A stretch of 64,000 bases of DNA from Cupriavidus pinatubonensis (GCF_019602855.1 NZ_CP080766.1:1364001-1428000), one strand, 5' to 3'; counted from the first letter of the stretch, positions 53,447 through 62,829 are shown. The notes: generated from the sequence alone by a model not told the origin. Program-made: numbers and translations.

Positions 53447-54551
53447 GCTTCGAGCCACCGGGCTTGCGCAGCCCGCGTGCCTCCAGGATCGGCAGCACCG
53501 TGTCGCGGAAGTACGGGAACTCCTTCACGTAGTCCACGAACGACAGCGTCGTGCCTTTGAAGCCGGCTTCGGCCAGTGCGCAGATGCCATCGGCCACTTG
53601 CTCCGGCGTGCCGACCAGCGGGAAGCCACCGTGGCCCGCTGCCATGCGGTCGCGGATCAGTGCCAGCAGGTCGTGCGGGAACGATTGCGCATTGGCGAAC
53701 TGCAGCGCCACGAGGTTGTCCACCGCGGCCCAGTCCGCATTGTCCTGCGCGAAGTGGCGCAGGTAGTCGCGCGCTTCCTGCTCGGTCGGGCGGCACACCA
53801 CGTGCGAGAACGTCAGCACGTTCACCGGCTTGTTCGCTGCCTTCGCCTTCTGCTTGAGTTCGGCCACTTCCACCTTCGAGCGCTCCAGGTCGATCGCCGG
53901 CGTGAACAGGAAGTTCGCGTTGTTGATCGCAAACTCGCGGCCTTCGCCCGAACCCGCAGCGTTCAGGATCGGCGGACGCTCGCCGTTCCACGGCTTGGGC
54001 AGGCCGTAGATGCCCTTCAACTTGAAGTTCGCGCCGTCGTAGTTGAACGCGCCGTCGCGCTCCCAGATCTGCTTGATCACGTCGAACCATTCGCCCGCAA
54101 ACGCGTAGCGCTGGTCGTGGCTCACCGCCAGGTCCTGGCCCATCGCCTCGTACTCGGGGCGGTTCCAGCCCGCCACGATGTTCAGGCCCGCGCGGCCCTG
54201 GCCAATCTGGTCCAGCGTCGCGATCTGCTTGGCCACCACCGCCGGGTGGTTGCACGCCGTGTGGATCGTCGCGAACACCGTCAGGTGCTTGGTCTGTGCC
54301 AGCAGCGCCGCTGCCCACGTCATCGTCTCGAGCACCGAGCCGTGGAAGTCCGTCTCGCCGCCGTAGCCGATCCAGCGCGCGATCGGCAGCATGAAATCGA
54401 TTCCCGCCTCGTCCAGCATCTGCGCCAGCTTCGCGTTGTTCTCCCACGAGTTGTCCCAGCGCTCGCCAATCTTCGTCACCGACATCCCGCCCGAGCAGTT
54501 CGTCGCAAACGTCCCCAGGACAAAGTCCTTCGTGTTCAGAATTTTTCTCAT
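53436..54551 (-). CDS. LLM-class flavin-dependent monooxygenase
   Basis: ATG 54551 gives 371 residues of a luciferase-like barrel, closest in style to the RutA/sulfonate-monooxygenase branch: NCSGGMSVTKIGERWDNSWENN, ATIHTACNHPAVVAKQIATLDQIGQGRAGLNIVAGW and GTPEQVADGI. It uses reduced FMN from the coupled reductase and O2 to hydroxylate or cleave a C-N or C-S bond. It is the first gene of the left operon, divergent from MarR. The substrate is unknown. Confidence 0.83.
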   Translation of the reverse strand: MRKILNTKDFVLGTFATNCSGGMSVTKIGERWDNSWENNAKLAQMLDEAGIDFMLPIARWIGYGGETDFHGSVLETMTWAAALLAQTKHLTVFATIHTACNHPAVVAKQIATLDQIGQGRAGLNIVAGWNRPEYEAMGQDLAVSHDQRYAFAGEWFDVIKQIWERDGAFNYDGANFKLKGIYGLPKPWNGERPPILNAAGSGEGREFAINNANFLFTPAIDLERSKVEVAELKQKAKAANKPVNVLTFSHVVCRPTEQEARDYLRHFAQDNADWAAVDNLVALQFANAQSFPHDLLALIRDRMAAGHGGFPLVGTPEQVADGICALAEAGFKGTTLSFVDYVKEFPYFRDTVLPILEARGLRKPGGSKHGN

Positions 54552-54655
54552 GCCGTCACCATTCAAAGAGTTGGGGTTGGGGTGCAAACGGAGGCTGCAG
54601 CACTCCGTACAGGTTGTCTGACGCGTGATCCGTCGCCTCGCGCCGTTGTATGAAT

Positions 54656-54691
54656 ATGATTATGTTTATATATAAACTATTCCATAATCAT
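54656..54691. promoter_or_regulatory. Nested palindromes: candidate MarR operator and divergent promoters
   Basis: ATGATTATG (54656-54664) and CATAATCAT (54683-54691) form a perfect 9-bp inverted repeat around a second perfect palindrome, GTTTATATATAAAC (54664-54677). Promoter-like pairs lie over it in both directions: TTGTAT-N17-TATATA on the plus strand and TTATGG-N17-CATAAT on the minus strand. A MarR dimer bound here would block both the regulator and the LLM operon. The rest of this 317-bp region holds no gene. Confidence 0.6.
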
Positions 54692-54868
54692 GGTTTACCC
54701 CCGAGGCGTTTTTAGTGCGTGATGCGGTACCTGCAGGCACCTTCAAGGTGCGTTTCCGAGCGAGCGTTTCGCCGTCTCGGCGCATGTGCGCAACGGAGTG
54801 GCCTCGTGTCGTGGTATGTTCTTGGCCGTCCCGCGGCCCGCAAGGCCGCTTACCGCCTGCCAATACGC

Positions 54869-55330
54869 ATGAACGATCCGAAAAAGACCCAAGACGAAGC
54901 GGATTTCGTCGACGACTACACCCCCGCGCTGCTGGCCCAGGCCAGCCAGCTGATCTCGGGGGAATTCCACGTTATCGTGCAAGCCAACGGCTTCACCATC
55001 TCGGACTGGCGCGTGCTGTCCTCGCTGTCGGGCGGCAAGGCGCTTAGCATTGGTGAACTCGCGCAGATCTCAGTGACCAAGCAGCCGACCGTGACGCGCC
55101 TGCTCGACCGCATGGAAGCGCAGGGCTACGTCAAGCGCATTCCGCATGAAACCGATCGCCGCATTACGCTCGTACGCATTACGCCGCGCGGGCAGAAGCT
55201 GACGTCGAGCCTGATCGAACAGGCCCGCAAGCACGAGGATGAAGTGCTCGCGCCGCTCGGCAAGAAGAAGGCCGACGAGCTGCGCGCAACGCTCAAGCTG
55301 CTGATCGACCTGCACCGCCCGGCCAACTGA
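54869..55330 (+). CDS. MarR-family transcriptional regulator
   Basis: ATG 54869 (MNDPKKTQDE) gives 153 residues with a MarR winged helix: ALSIGELAQISVTKQPTVTRLLDRMEAQGYVKRIPHETDRRITLVRIT. Upstream GTG/ATG starts (54719) would add 50 residues not typical of the family. It is divergent from the LLM monooxygenase operon and convergent with the long right-hand operon (12 bp apart). It probably represses the LLM operon and responds to an aromatic ligand. Confidence 0.85.
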   Translation: MNDPKKTQDEADFVDDYTPALLAQASQLISGEFHVIVQANGFTISDWRVLSSLSGGKALSIGELAQISVTKQPTVTRLLDRMEAQGYVKRIPHETDRRITLVRITPRGQKLTSSLIEQARKHEDEVLAPLGKKKADELRATLKLLIDLHRPAN

Positions 55331-55342
55331 GGTCGTGCGCAC

Positions 55343-55960
55343 TTACATGGGGCGGCGCATGTGGAACAGCGTCGAGTGGCTGACCTCGAAGTAATCGCCG
55401 AGGCCGCCGCCGCGCAGGATGGGGCGTGCTGCCGCCGTGTCGTAGACGCCATCCGTCAGGAACGCGCGGTCGATATGCACGCCGACCACCTCGCCCAGCA
55501 CCATCCACGTATCGACCAGCTCGCCGTCTGACTTGCCGAGCTGCATCACGCGCGTCACACGGCATTCGAACGACACCGGGCTTTCCTGCACACGCGGCGC
55601 GGCGACAAGCCGCGATGCGACAGGTGTCAGGCCCGCCAGTGCGAACTCGTCCTCATCCGGTCCCACACCCGCACTGGTCATGTTCATGCGCTCGGCCAGC
55701 GGACGCGTCACGAGGTTCCACACGAACTCGCCGGTCGCCTCCGCATTGCGCACCGTGTCCTTGTAGCCGACGCTCGAGAACGCCACGATCGGCGGCGTGT
55801 AGTTGAACACGTTGAAGAAGGCGTAAGGCGCGAGGTTCGCAACGCCTGCCTTGTCCATCGTGGAAATCCAGCCGATGGGCCGCGGCCCCACGATGGCCGC
55901 CAGCGGGTCATGCCGCAGGCCATGGCCGCGCGTGGGTTCGTAGAAGTGGATATCGTCCAT
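55343..55960 (-). CDS. Flavin-reductase-like FMN-binding protein
   Basis: ATG 55960 gives 205 residues of the flavin-reductase-like split barrel: RHDPLAAIVGPRPIGWISTMDKAGVANLAPYAFFNVFNYTPPIVAFSS and CRVTRVMQL. This subgroup occurs beside aromatic-acid oxygenases. It is the last gene of the right-hand operon, 75 bp after the maleate isomerase. It may supply reduced flavin to a monooxygenase of the pathway or reduce an intermediate. Confidence 0.78.
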   Translation of the reverse strand: MDDIHFYEPTRGHGLRHDPLAAIVGPRPIGWISTMDKAGVANLAPYAFFNVFNYTPPIVAFSSVGYKDTVRNAEATGEFVWNLVTRPLAERMNMTSAGVGPDEDEFALAGLTPVASRLVAAPRVQESPVSFECRVTRVMQLGKSDGELVDTWMVLGEVVGVHIDRAFLTDGVYDTAAARPILRGGGLGDYFEVSHSTLFHMRRPM

Positions 55961-56035
55961 GCGAGTCACAAACAACAACACGCCGTCCCCACGCAGGCGG
56001 GGACAGCGTCAGTTCAACAAAGGCGAACGGCCAGA

Positions 56036-56809
56036 TCAGTACTTGCCGCTGAGCAGCTCGCCGCAGCCCTGCACTTGCGCGCGCAGGCCGAGCTTGCGCA
56101 GCATCTGCCACGTGGTCGCCACGGCGGCCGACACGGTCGGAATGCCCGACTCTTCCTGCACCTTCTGGATCGACGGCAGCGACTGCATCTGCACACAGGC
56201 CGACAGCACGATGGCATCGACGCCTGTCGTGTCGACGCGCTTGTAGATCTCCAGCAGATTCGCCGGATCCTGCGCCGCGACCTGCAGGTTATCGGGGATC
56301 TCGAGCGCGCAGTAGTCCTTGACCTCGATGTCTTCGCTTTCGATGTACTCGACCACCATCTTGGTCAGCGGCTTCATGTACGGGCACACCACGGAAACGC
56401 GCTTTGCGCCCATCGCTTTCAGGCCGTCGATGAGCGCACCTGCGCTGGTCACGACCGGCGCCGGGTTGCCATTCTCGACCGTGCGTTGTGTCAGGCGTTC
56501 CTCCGACACGCGGTGGTAGCCCTTGCCCATGCTCATGATCGCAACCAGGCACGCATAACCAAGCACATCGACGCGCGCGTCCGACAGCTCGATCGCGCAG
56601 CGGTCGCTGTCGCGGTCCATGGCTTCGAGTTCTTCCTTGACCACCTTCTTCATGCGCATGCGGCTCGAATGGAAGGTGAAGCGCTCGGCGAAGTCGAGTT
56701 CGCGCGCGCGGAACATGGCGGGAATCTCGGTCTCCATCGTGGTGTTGGACGACGGCACGATCTGGCCGATACGCAGCGGCTTCTGCGGGGTAAAGATTGG
56801 GGACTGCAT
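56036..56809 (-). CDS. Maleate cis-trans isomerase (NicE-type, Asp/Glu racemase superfamily)
   Basis: The 257-residue protein has PSSNTTMETEIPAMF at about 19-33 and both catalytic cysteines in family context: Cys87 (GYACLVAIMSMG) and Cys205 (LSACVQMQS). It converts maleate to fumarate in nicotinate-type degradation. The start ATG shares one base with the nitrilase stop (TAATG), so the two are translationally coupled. Here it would close the pathway to the citric-acid cycle. Arylmalonate decarboxylase, a close relative, is a less likely alternative. Confidence 0.8.
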   Translation of the reverse strand: MQSPIFTPQKPLRIGQIVPSSNTTMETEIPAMFRARELDFAERFTFHSSRMRMKKVVKEELEAMDRDSDRCAIELSDARVDVLGYACLVAIMSMGKGYHRVSEERLTQRTVENGNPAPVVTSAGALIDGLKAMGAKRVSVVCPYMKPLTKMVVEYIESEDIEVKDYCALEIPDNLQVAAQDPANLLEIYKRVDTTGVDAIVLSACVQMQSLPSIQKVQEESGIPTVSAAVATTWQMLRKLGLRAQVQGCGELLSGKY

Positions 56810-57843
56810 TACTTGGTCTCGGTCAGTTCGAATGCGTTGAGTTCGGCCTCTTCGGCTTCCATGTCGATCTGCGCCGCCATGCCGTCGAGGAACTGCGCCG
56901 GCTGCAGCGCGCGGCGGTTCACGCGCAGGTCGAAGATGTCGAAGCGGTTGTAGTGGCCGGTGATGTCGTGCATCTGGCGCGGCTGGATGCAGCGCGACAG
57001 GTCGATGTCGGCGTAGACGATGCCTTCCTCGTCGATCAGCGGCTCGCCGATCACGCGGCCGTCCGGACCCAGGAAGCCGGAGAACGCGCTGTTGCGGCGC
57101 GACATCAGTTCCCGTGCCTTCGGATTGAGGGCTTCCATCGCGGCGATAATTTCCTCCGACACGGTCGAGCACGACACCGCCGTGAAGACCTTCCCCTCGA
57201 AGCAGTGCGCAGCGGCGCGCACCTTGATCGCTTCCGCCATGTCGTAGTCGGCCGGCGCGACGGGCAGCGAGATGTAGCTGGCCACGTGCATCAGCTCGCC
57301 CTGCGACAGCAGCGAAAAGCGCGCGAGCGTGTTGGTGTTCTCGCCGCACGCGAGCGAACCGAGCGGACCCACGCTGGTCTGGTGGACGCGCAATGCCGAT
57401 GCATCGCCATTGGCCCACGTGAGCTTCTCGGCCCACGTCGGCACGAGCTTGCGGTGGCGGCCCAGGATGCGGCCTTCCTCGCTGATGGTCACCAGCGTGT
57501 TGTACAACGTGCCGACACCGGTCTTGCTGCGCTCGTTGACGCCGACAACCACGTTGATGTGATTGGCCTGCGCAGCTTGCGCGATCTTGCGGATCTCGGG
57601 GCCGGGAATTTCGATCGAGGCCTTGACCAGCTTTTCGAACCACGGGCTTGCGTCGACAGGGTTGGTCAACCAGCTCCAGTACGGGTAGCCGGCGACGAAC
57701 ACTTCCGGAAACGCGACCAGCTTCGCGCCGTTGTCGGCGGCTTCCTTGATCAGACGGCAGACCTTGTCGACGGTGGCGTCGGCATCGAGAAAGACCGGCG
57801 CGGCCTGCACCGCAGCGGCCTTGAACTTGGGCAGGTTGAGCAT
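56809..57843 (-). CDS. Nitrilase-superfamily C-N hydrolase
   Basis: From ATG 57843 the 344-residue enzyme has the Glu-Lys-Cys triad: Glu47 (FPEVFVAGYP), Lys132 (HRKLVPTWAEK) and Cys166 (LACGENTNTLARF). The Cys motif is of the true nitrilase branch, which turns nitriles to acids, although some members cleave amides. It lies between the C-C hydrolase and maleate isomerase genes, where an amide (maleamate-like) step would fit. Nitrile hydrolysis of an upstream substrate is the alternative. Confidence 0.82.
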   Translation of the reverse strand: MLNLPKFKAAAVQAAPVFLDADATVDKVCRLIKEAADNGAKLVAFPEVFVAGYPYWSWLTNPVDASPWFEKLVKASIEIPGPEIRKIAQAAQANHINVVVGVNERSKTGVGTLYNTLVTISEEGRILGRHRKLVPTWAEKLTWANGDASALRVHQTSVGPLGSLACGENTNTLARFSLLSQGELMHVASYISLPVAPADYDMAEAIKVRAAAHCFEGKVFTAVSCSTVSEEIIAAMEALNPKARELMSRRNSAFSGFLGPDGRVIGEPLIDEEGIVYADIDLSRCIQPRQMHDITGHYNRFDIFDLRVNRRALQPAQFLDGMAAQIDMEAEEAELNAFELTETK

Positions 57844-57911
57844 GGAATTCTCCGTTCTGCTCCCCGCTCCTCTACGGAACGGGGAATCGTTCATGCGAGG
57901 ATGTCGAGGCC

Positions 57912-58823
57912 TCAGACAGCGACCACCGGGTGGCGCAATTCACCAATGCCTTCCACCTTGGCCACCACCACGTCGCCCGGCCACAGCCATTCCTGCGGCG
58001 CACGGCCCGCGCCCACGCCATCCGGCGTGCCAGTGGCAATGATGTCGCCTGGCTCCAGCGTCATGCCCTTGCTGATGTCGGCGATCAGCGCGTTGACGTT
58101 GAACAGCATGTGGCGCGTGTTGGAGCTTTGCTTGGTCACTCCGTTGACGGTCAGCGACAGGTCCAGCGCGTGCGGATCGGCGATCTCGTCGGCGGTGACG
58201 ATGACCGGCCCAAACGGTGCGTAGGTGTCCTGGCCCTTCGAGTAGATCCACTGGCCGGCGCGGCGGCAGTCGCGCGCCGAGATGTCGATCATCACGCTGT
58301 AGCCGAACACGTAGTTGAGCGCGTCAGCTTCCTTCACGCCCTTGCCGCGCGTGCCGATGACCACGGCCAGTTCGACTTCCCAGTCCATTTGCTGGGTGAT
58401 TTCCTTGTTGTGCTCGATCGCATCGCCCGGGCCGATCACGGTGGTCGGCGGCTTCGAGAAGATCACCGGCTCCTTGGGCAGTTCCTTCGAGGTGTCCAGG
58501 CTGCGGCTCGATTCGGCCACGTGCTCGACGTAGTTCAGGCCGATGCCCCAGATGTTCTTGCGCGGGCGCGGGATCGGCGCGAGCAGCTTGACGTTCGATG
58601 CCGGCACGGCCACGCCGAACGGGAAGCGGCCCTTGTACTCGTTGAGCAGCGCACTGGTCGACTTGACCGCTGCCGGGCCGAGGTCGATGAACGACAGCAT
58701 GTCGGACGGAATGCTCGCGCCGACGGCTTCGCCGAAACGGGCCAGGTCGACGACATAGCCGTCCATGATGGCGCCCAGGCGGGCGGCGGCGGCAACTTCA
58801 GTGCGGAAGGTAACGAGACGCAT
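57912..58823 (-). CDS. Fumarylacetoacetate-hydrolase-family C-C hydrolase
   Basis: The 303-residue protein has an FAH core: NIWGIGLNYVEHV, EPVIFSKPPTTVIGPGDAI, then the metal-binding DWEVELAVVIGTRGKGV and the C-terminal DIIATGTPDGVG. Such enzymes hydrolyse fumarylpyruvate, maleylpyruvate or acylpyruvates. Directly after a gentisate-type dioxygenase it would cleave the ring-opened product to pyruvate and a C4 acid. No maleylpyruvate isomerase is present in the window, so direct hydrolysis of the cis isomer to maleate is suggested. Confidence 0.83.
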   Translation of the reverse strand: MRLVTFRTEVAAAARLGAIMDGYVVDLARFGEAVGASIPSDMLSFIDLGPAAVKSTSALLNEYKGRFPFGVAVPASNVKLLAPIPRPRKNIWGIGLNYVEHVAESSRSLDTSKELPKEPVIFSKPPTTVIGPGDAIEHNKEITQQMDWEVELAVVIGTRGKGVKEADALNYVFGYSVMIDISARDCRRAGQWIYSKGQDTYAPFGPVIVTADEIADPHALDLSLTVNGVTKQSSNTRHMLFNVNALIADISKGMTLEPGDIIATGTPDGVGAGRAPQEWLWPGDVVVAKVEGIGELRHPVVAV

Positions 58824-58876
58824 GGTTTTACTACTCCGATGAGAATTCAGTAATCAGGGATAAGGGGGGCGAGGGA

Positions 58877-59998
58877 TCAGGCCAGGCGTTGTTGGCCGTC
58901 GTTCTCCGCCAGCGCTTCCTCGCGGTACAGGCCGAGCGAGTGCATCACCGGCAGGTCGTTGAAGCAGAACAGCACGGCGTCGTCGCGGGCCGATGCGTTT
59001 GCGTGTTCGTGGAACGCCCACGATGGCACGCAGAAGATGTCGCGCTCGGTCCAGTCGAAGCGCTGGCCGTTGATGACCGAGTAGCCGCTGCCCTTGGCCA
59101 CCTGGTAGATGAAGCTGCCGGTGTGGCGGTGGGCCTTGGTGGCCTCGCCGGGACGCAGCAACTGCATGCTCGCGCCGATGGTCGGCATGACGGGGCCGCC
59201 GGTGACCGGGTTCACGTAGTGCATCAGCACACCGTCGAACGGGCTGCCGTCGGTGACCTTGCTGTAGCGCACCAGTGCCTCGTAGGTCGGCGCCCATTCG
59301 TACTTGTACAGCGGCGAGTACGGCTTGCTCCACGACCCGCCATGCGGCTTCAGGCCCTTGCCGCCCCAGATAGCGGGCATGTCGTCGACAGGGTGCGTGA
59401 CGACTTGCTGCAGGTTCGGGTGCACCGCATAGAAACCGGCTTCCATGGCGTTGACGAGCGGAATGTCCAGGCCGTCCTGCCAGATACAGGTGGTGCCTTC
59501 GGCCGACACCCCGTGCTCGTGCCACGTGCCGTTCGGCGTCAGCACGAAGTCATTGGCGCCGAGCGTCATCTTGTGGCCATCGACGATCGTGTACGCACCA
59601 CTGCCTTCCATGATGAAGCGCAGCGCCGATGACGAATGCGCGTGCGCCGATGCGGCCTCGCCCGGATGCATCACCTGCAGGCCCGAGTAGAGCCAGCCCA
59701 CGGCGGCTGACACATCCTGGCGGCCGGGGTTGTTCAGGTAGATCACGCGGCGCCCTGCCTTCTCCGGCGTTACCAGGTCTACCGAGCGCAGCACATGGTC
59801 GCGCAGGTCGCGGTAGCGCCACAGCACCGGCACCGACTCGGATTTGGGTTGCCACGGCTCGATCTTGTTGGCCACGGTCCACAGCGCCCCGGTCTTCAGC
59901 GTGTCGAGTTCCCTGTAGTAGGCCACCAGTTCCGGGGTGTCCTCCACATCGGCGCGGCCGGCGACGCTTTCGCGGTAGGTGTCGTAGTTCTCAGCCAT
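58877..59998 (-). CDS. Gentisate 1,2-dioxygenase-family bicupin
   Basis: ATG 59998 (MAENYDTYRE) gives 373 residues with two cupin domains. The N-terminal iron site is His119, His121 (SAHAHSSSALRF) and His160 (WHEHG). The C-terminal cupin keeps AHRHTGSFIYQVAKGSGYSVING. The family cleaves gentisate and related 5-hydroxy, 5-amino or 2-substituted benzoates between C1 and C2 using Fe(II) and O2. It is 15 bp after the aryl-CoA monooxygenase gene. Gentisate or 5-hydroxyanthranilate are the candidate substrates. Confidence 0.85.
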   Translation of the reverse strand: MAENYDTYRESVAGRADVEDTPELVAYYRELDTLKTGALWTVANKIEPWQPKSESVPVLWRYRDLRDHVLRSVDLVTPEKAGRRVIYLNNPGRQDVSAAVGWLYSGLQVMHPGEAASAHAHSSSALRFIMEGSGAYTIVDGHKMTLGANDFVLTPNGTWHEHGVSAEGTTCIWQDGLDIPLVNAMEAGFYAVHPNLQQVVTHPVDDMPAIWGGKGLKPHGGSWSKPYSPLYKYEWAPTYEALVRYSKVTDGSPFDGVLMHYVNPVTGGPVMPTIGASMQLLRPGEATKAHRHTGSFIYQVAKGSGYSVINGQRFDWTERDIFCVPSWAFHEHANASARDDAVLFCFNDLPVMHSLGLYREEALAENDGQQRLA

Positions 59999-60012
59999 CT
60001 TGTCTCCTTCTC

Positions 60013-62319
60013 TCAGGCGGCGGCGCGCTTGATACTGCGCTCGAGTTGATCCTTGGCGAACAGGTACTGCCTGGGCCATTCGACGCGACGGAAGCCCAGT
60101 TGCGCGGTTTCGCGCAGCACCCACGCCGGGTCGGCCAGGTGCGGGCGCGACAGAGCGCACAGGTCGGCGCGGCCCGAGGCGATGATCCCGTTCACCTGGT
60201 CGGCCTCGGTGATCGCGCCGACAGCGATGGTCGGCACGCCGGCTTCGTTGCGCACGCGATCCGCAAACGGCGTCTGGAACATGCGGCCGTAGACGGGCTT
60301 CTGATCGGGCGTGACTTCGCCGGACGAACAGTCGATCATGTCGGCGCCGGCTTTCTTGAACAGGCGCGCCATGTCGACGGCGTCGTCCGCGCTGTTGCCG
60401 CCCTCGACCCAGTCGGTCGCCGAAATGCGCACTGAAATCGGCTTGTCCTGCGGCCATGCGGCACGCACCGCGCGCAGCACTTCGAGCGGGAACGCCATGC
60501 GGTTCTCGAGCGAGCCACCGTATTCATCCGTGCGCTGGTTGGTCACGGGCGAAATGAAGTTCGACAGCAGGTAGCCGTGGCCGGCCTGCAGTTCGAGCCA
60601 GTCGAAGCCGGCGGCGGCAGCGCGGCGCGTGGCAGCGACGAAGTCGTCGCGCACGCGGTCCATGTCTTCACGGGTCATCGCGCGCGGCGTCTGCGAGACG
60701 CCCGGCAGATACGGCAGCGCCGATGCGGAGATCAGCGGCCAGTTGCCGTCCGCCAGCGGGTGATCCATCTTTTCCCAGCCGACCTGCGTGGAGCCGCGAC
60801 GGCCCGCATGACCGATCTGCACGCCGATGCGCGCGCTGCTGTGCTCGTGCACGAACGCCACGATACCGGCGAAGGCCGCAGCCTGTGCGTCGTTCCAGAG
60901 GCCGGGGCAGCCCGGGGTGATGCGGCCATCGGGCGATACCGAGGTCATCTCGACCATCACCAGCCCGGCGCCGCCCAGCGCGCGGCTGCCGAGGTGGACC
61001 ATGTGGAAATTGCCCGGCACACCGCTCTTGCATGAGTACATCGCAGTCGGCGATACCACCACACGGTTCTTCAGCTCCACGCCGCGCACGGTGAACGGCG
61101 TGAGCATCGGCGGAACAGCTGCGGGCTTGGTGCCCGCGCGCTCGGCCAGCCAAGACTCGTAGCCTTCCAGCCATTCCTTGTCGCGCACGCGCAGGTTCTC
61201 GTGCGAGATGCGTTGCGAGCGCGTCAGCAGCGAGTATGCGAACTGCTCGGGCTCAAGGTCCTCATAACGCTTGACGTTCTCGAACCACTCGGTGGAGTTG
61301 CGCGCAGCGTTCTGGATCTTGAGCACTTCGACCGAGCGAACGGCTTCGTAGTGCCTGAGGGCCTCTTCAAGCAAGCCATCGACACTCTTGATCGTGCGTG
61401 CGAGTTCGATCGCATCTTCGAGCGCAAGCTTGGTGCCCGAGCCGATCGAGAAGTGCGCGGTGTGCGCGGCATCGCCCATCAGCACGACGGGTACGCGCTT
61501 GCCGCCGATCTCGTTCCAGTGCACCCAGCGCTCGCAGATCACGCGCGGGAACTGGATCCAGATGGCCGATCCGCGCAGGTGGCCGGCGTTGCTGATCAGC
61601 GGGTTGCCGTCGAGGTACGGGGCGAAAAGCTTCTCGCAGTAGGCGATGCCTTCTTCCTGGCTCATCTGGTCGATGCCCGCCGCCTTCCACGTCTCTTCGG
61701 GCGTTTCGACGATGAAGGTCGAAGTACCGTCTTCGAAGCGATACGCGTGCGCCTGGAACCAGCCGTGCTCGGTCGGCACGAAGATGAAGTTGAACGCATC
61801 GAAGACCTTCTTCGTGCCGAGCCAGACGAAACGGCACTTGCGGGTGTCGATGTCGGGACGGAAGGTGTCAGCGTAGCGCTTGCGCACCACACTGTTCAGG
61901 CCGTCGGATGCGATCACAAGGTCCGCGCCGTACTTGCGCGCGATCTCCTGGTCATCTTCGATGAAGGTCTCGAACACGAGTTGCACGCCAACCGCTTCGC
62001 AACGCGCCTGCAGGATGTTGAGCAGCTTCTTGCGGCCGATACCGATAAAGCCGTGGCCGCCACTGCGCACGGCGCGTTCCTTGAAGTGGACCTCCACGTC
62101 GTCCCAGCGGTTAAAGGCGTCACCGATGGTTTCCGCCGACACGGGGTCGGCTTCACGCAGGTTGCCCATGGTGGCGTCGGAAAACACCACGCCCCAGCCG
62201 AAGGTGTCGTACGGGCGGTTGCGTTCCACCACCACGACGTCGTTGGCGGGATCCTGCAGTTTCATCAGCAGGCCGAAATACAGGCCGGCGGGACCACCGC
62301 CGATACATACGATCTTCAT
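60013..62319 (-). CDS. Bifunctional aryl-CoA monooxygenase / old-yellow-enzyme reductase (salicylyl- or 2-aminobenzoyl-CoA type)
   Basis: The 768-residue protein is a fusion. Residues 1-380 are a class A flavin monooxygenase ([44 protein letters not shown]). Residues 403-768 are an old-yellow-enzyme domain ([52 protein letters not shown]). This architecture is that of 2-aminobenzoyl-CoA monooxygenase/reductase and of proteins named salicylyl-CoA 5-hydroxylase/oxidoreductase. It hydroxylates the ring of an aryl-CoA at C5 and may also reduce it. Confidence 0.85.
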   Translation of the reverse strand: MKIVCIGGGPAGLYFGLLMKLQDPANDVVVVERNRPYDTFGWGVVFSDATMGNLREADPVSAETIGDAFNRWDDVEVHFKERAVRSGGHGFIGIGRKKLLNILQARCEAVGVQLVFETFIEDDQEIARKYGADLVIASDGLNSVVRKRYADTFRPDIDTRKCRFVWLGTKKVFDAFNFIFVPTEHGWFQAHAYRFEDGTSTFIVETPEETWKAAGIDQMSQEEGIAYCEKLFAPYLDGNPLISNAGHLRGSAIWIQFPRVICERWVHWNEIGGKRVPVVLMGDAAHTAHFSIGSGTKLALEDAIELARTIKSVDGLLEEALRHYEAVRSVEVLKIQNAARNSTEWFENVKRYEDLEPEQFAYSLLTRSQRISHENLRVRDKEWLEGYESWLAERAGTKPAAVPPMLTPFTVRGVELKNRVVVSPTAMYSCKSGVPGNFHMVHLGSRALGGAGLVMVEMTSVSPDGRITPGCPGLWNDAQAAAFAGIVAFVHEHSSARIGVQIGHAGRRGSTQVGWEKMDHPLADGNWPLISASALPYLPGVSQTPRAMTREDMDRVRDDFVAATRRAAAAGFDWLELQAGHGYLLSNFISPVTNQRTDEYGGSLENRMAFPLEVLRAVRAAWPQDKPISVRISATDWVEGGNSADDAVDMARLFKKAGADMIDCSSGEVTPDQKPVYGRMFQTPFADRVRNEAGVPTIAVGAITEADQVNGIIASGRADLCALSRPHLADPAWVLRETAQLGFRRVEWPRQYLFAKDQLERSIKRAAA

Positions 62320-62400
62320 TGCAGCTTCCAGTCAAATGCTAGGGTCGGGATGCCTTGCCGGGCGCGGCGCGTACCACCCCTTGTTGGGTCTGTCGCGCCC

Positions 62401-62829
62401 TCAGGCCGCGGCCGCCATGCGCGCTTCGATCGCCGCATGCAGGTCGTCAGGTACGGCAATGGACAAGTGCGTGTCGAGCGAGGTGACGACAATGGTCTGG
62501 GTGACCGCCATCCTCAGGTCCCCGTCCTTGCCGGTGCAGCGCCAGGCCAGGGTGATCGACTTGGTGCCCAGGCGCATCACATCGAGCGACAGCGTGACGT
62601 CGTCGCCCATGCGGCTGATGGCGCGGAAATCCGCTTCCAGGTGAACCGTCGGCATGCCGGTGCGGCGCTGCACGATCAGGCCCTTGAATCCTTCCGGCAG
62701 CATGTCGTCGATCCATGCTTCCATCAGGTTGTTGAACATCACGAAGTACTGCGGGTAGAACACGATGCCGGCGGGATCGCACTCCGAGAAGCGGATGCGA
62801 TGCTGGCGTTGAAAGACGGTCTTGCTCAT
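62401..62829 (-). CDS. 4-Hydroxybenzoyl-CoA-type thioesterase
   Basis: ATG 62829 gives 142 residues of a hot-dog fold with RIRFSECDPAGIVFYPQYFVMFNN, where Asp18 is the catalytic residue of the 4-hydroxybenzoyl-CoA thioesterase branch, and a second strand set with GDDVTLSLDVMRLG. It would release the hydroxylated aryl acid from its CoA ester so that the dioxygenase can act. It lies 22 bp after the oxidoreductase gene and before the monooxygenase gene in transcription order. Confidence 0.83.
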   Translation of the reverse strand: MSKTVFQRQHRIRFSECDPAGIVFYPQYFVMFNNLMEAWIDDMLPEGFKGLIVQRRTGMPTVHLEADFRAISRMGDDVTLSLDVMRLGTKSITLAWRCTGKDGDLRMAVTQTIVVTSLDTHLSIAVPDDLHAAIEARMAAAA

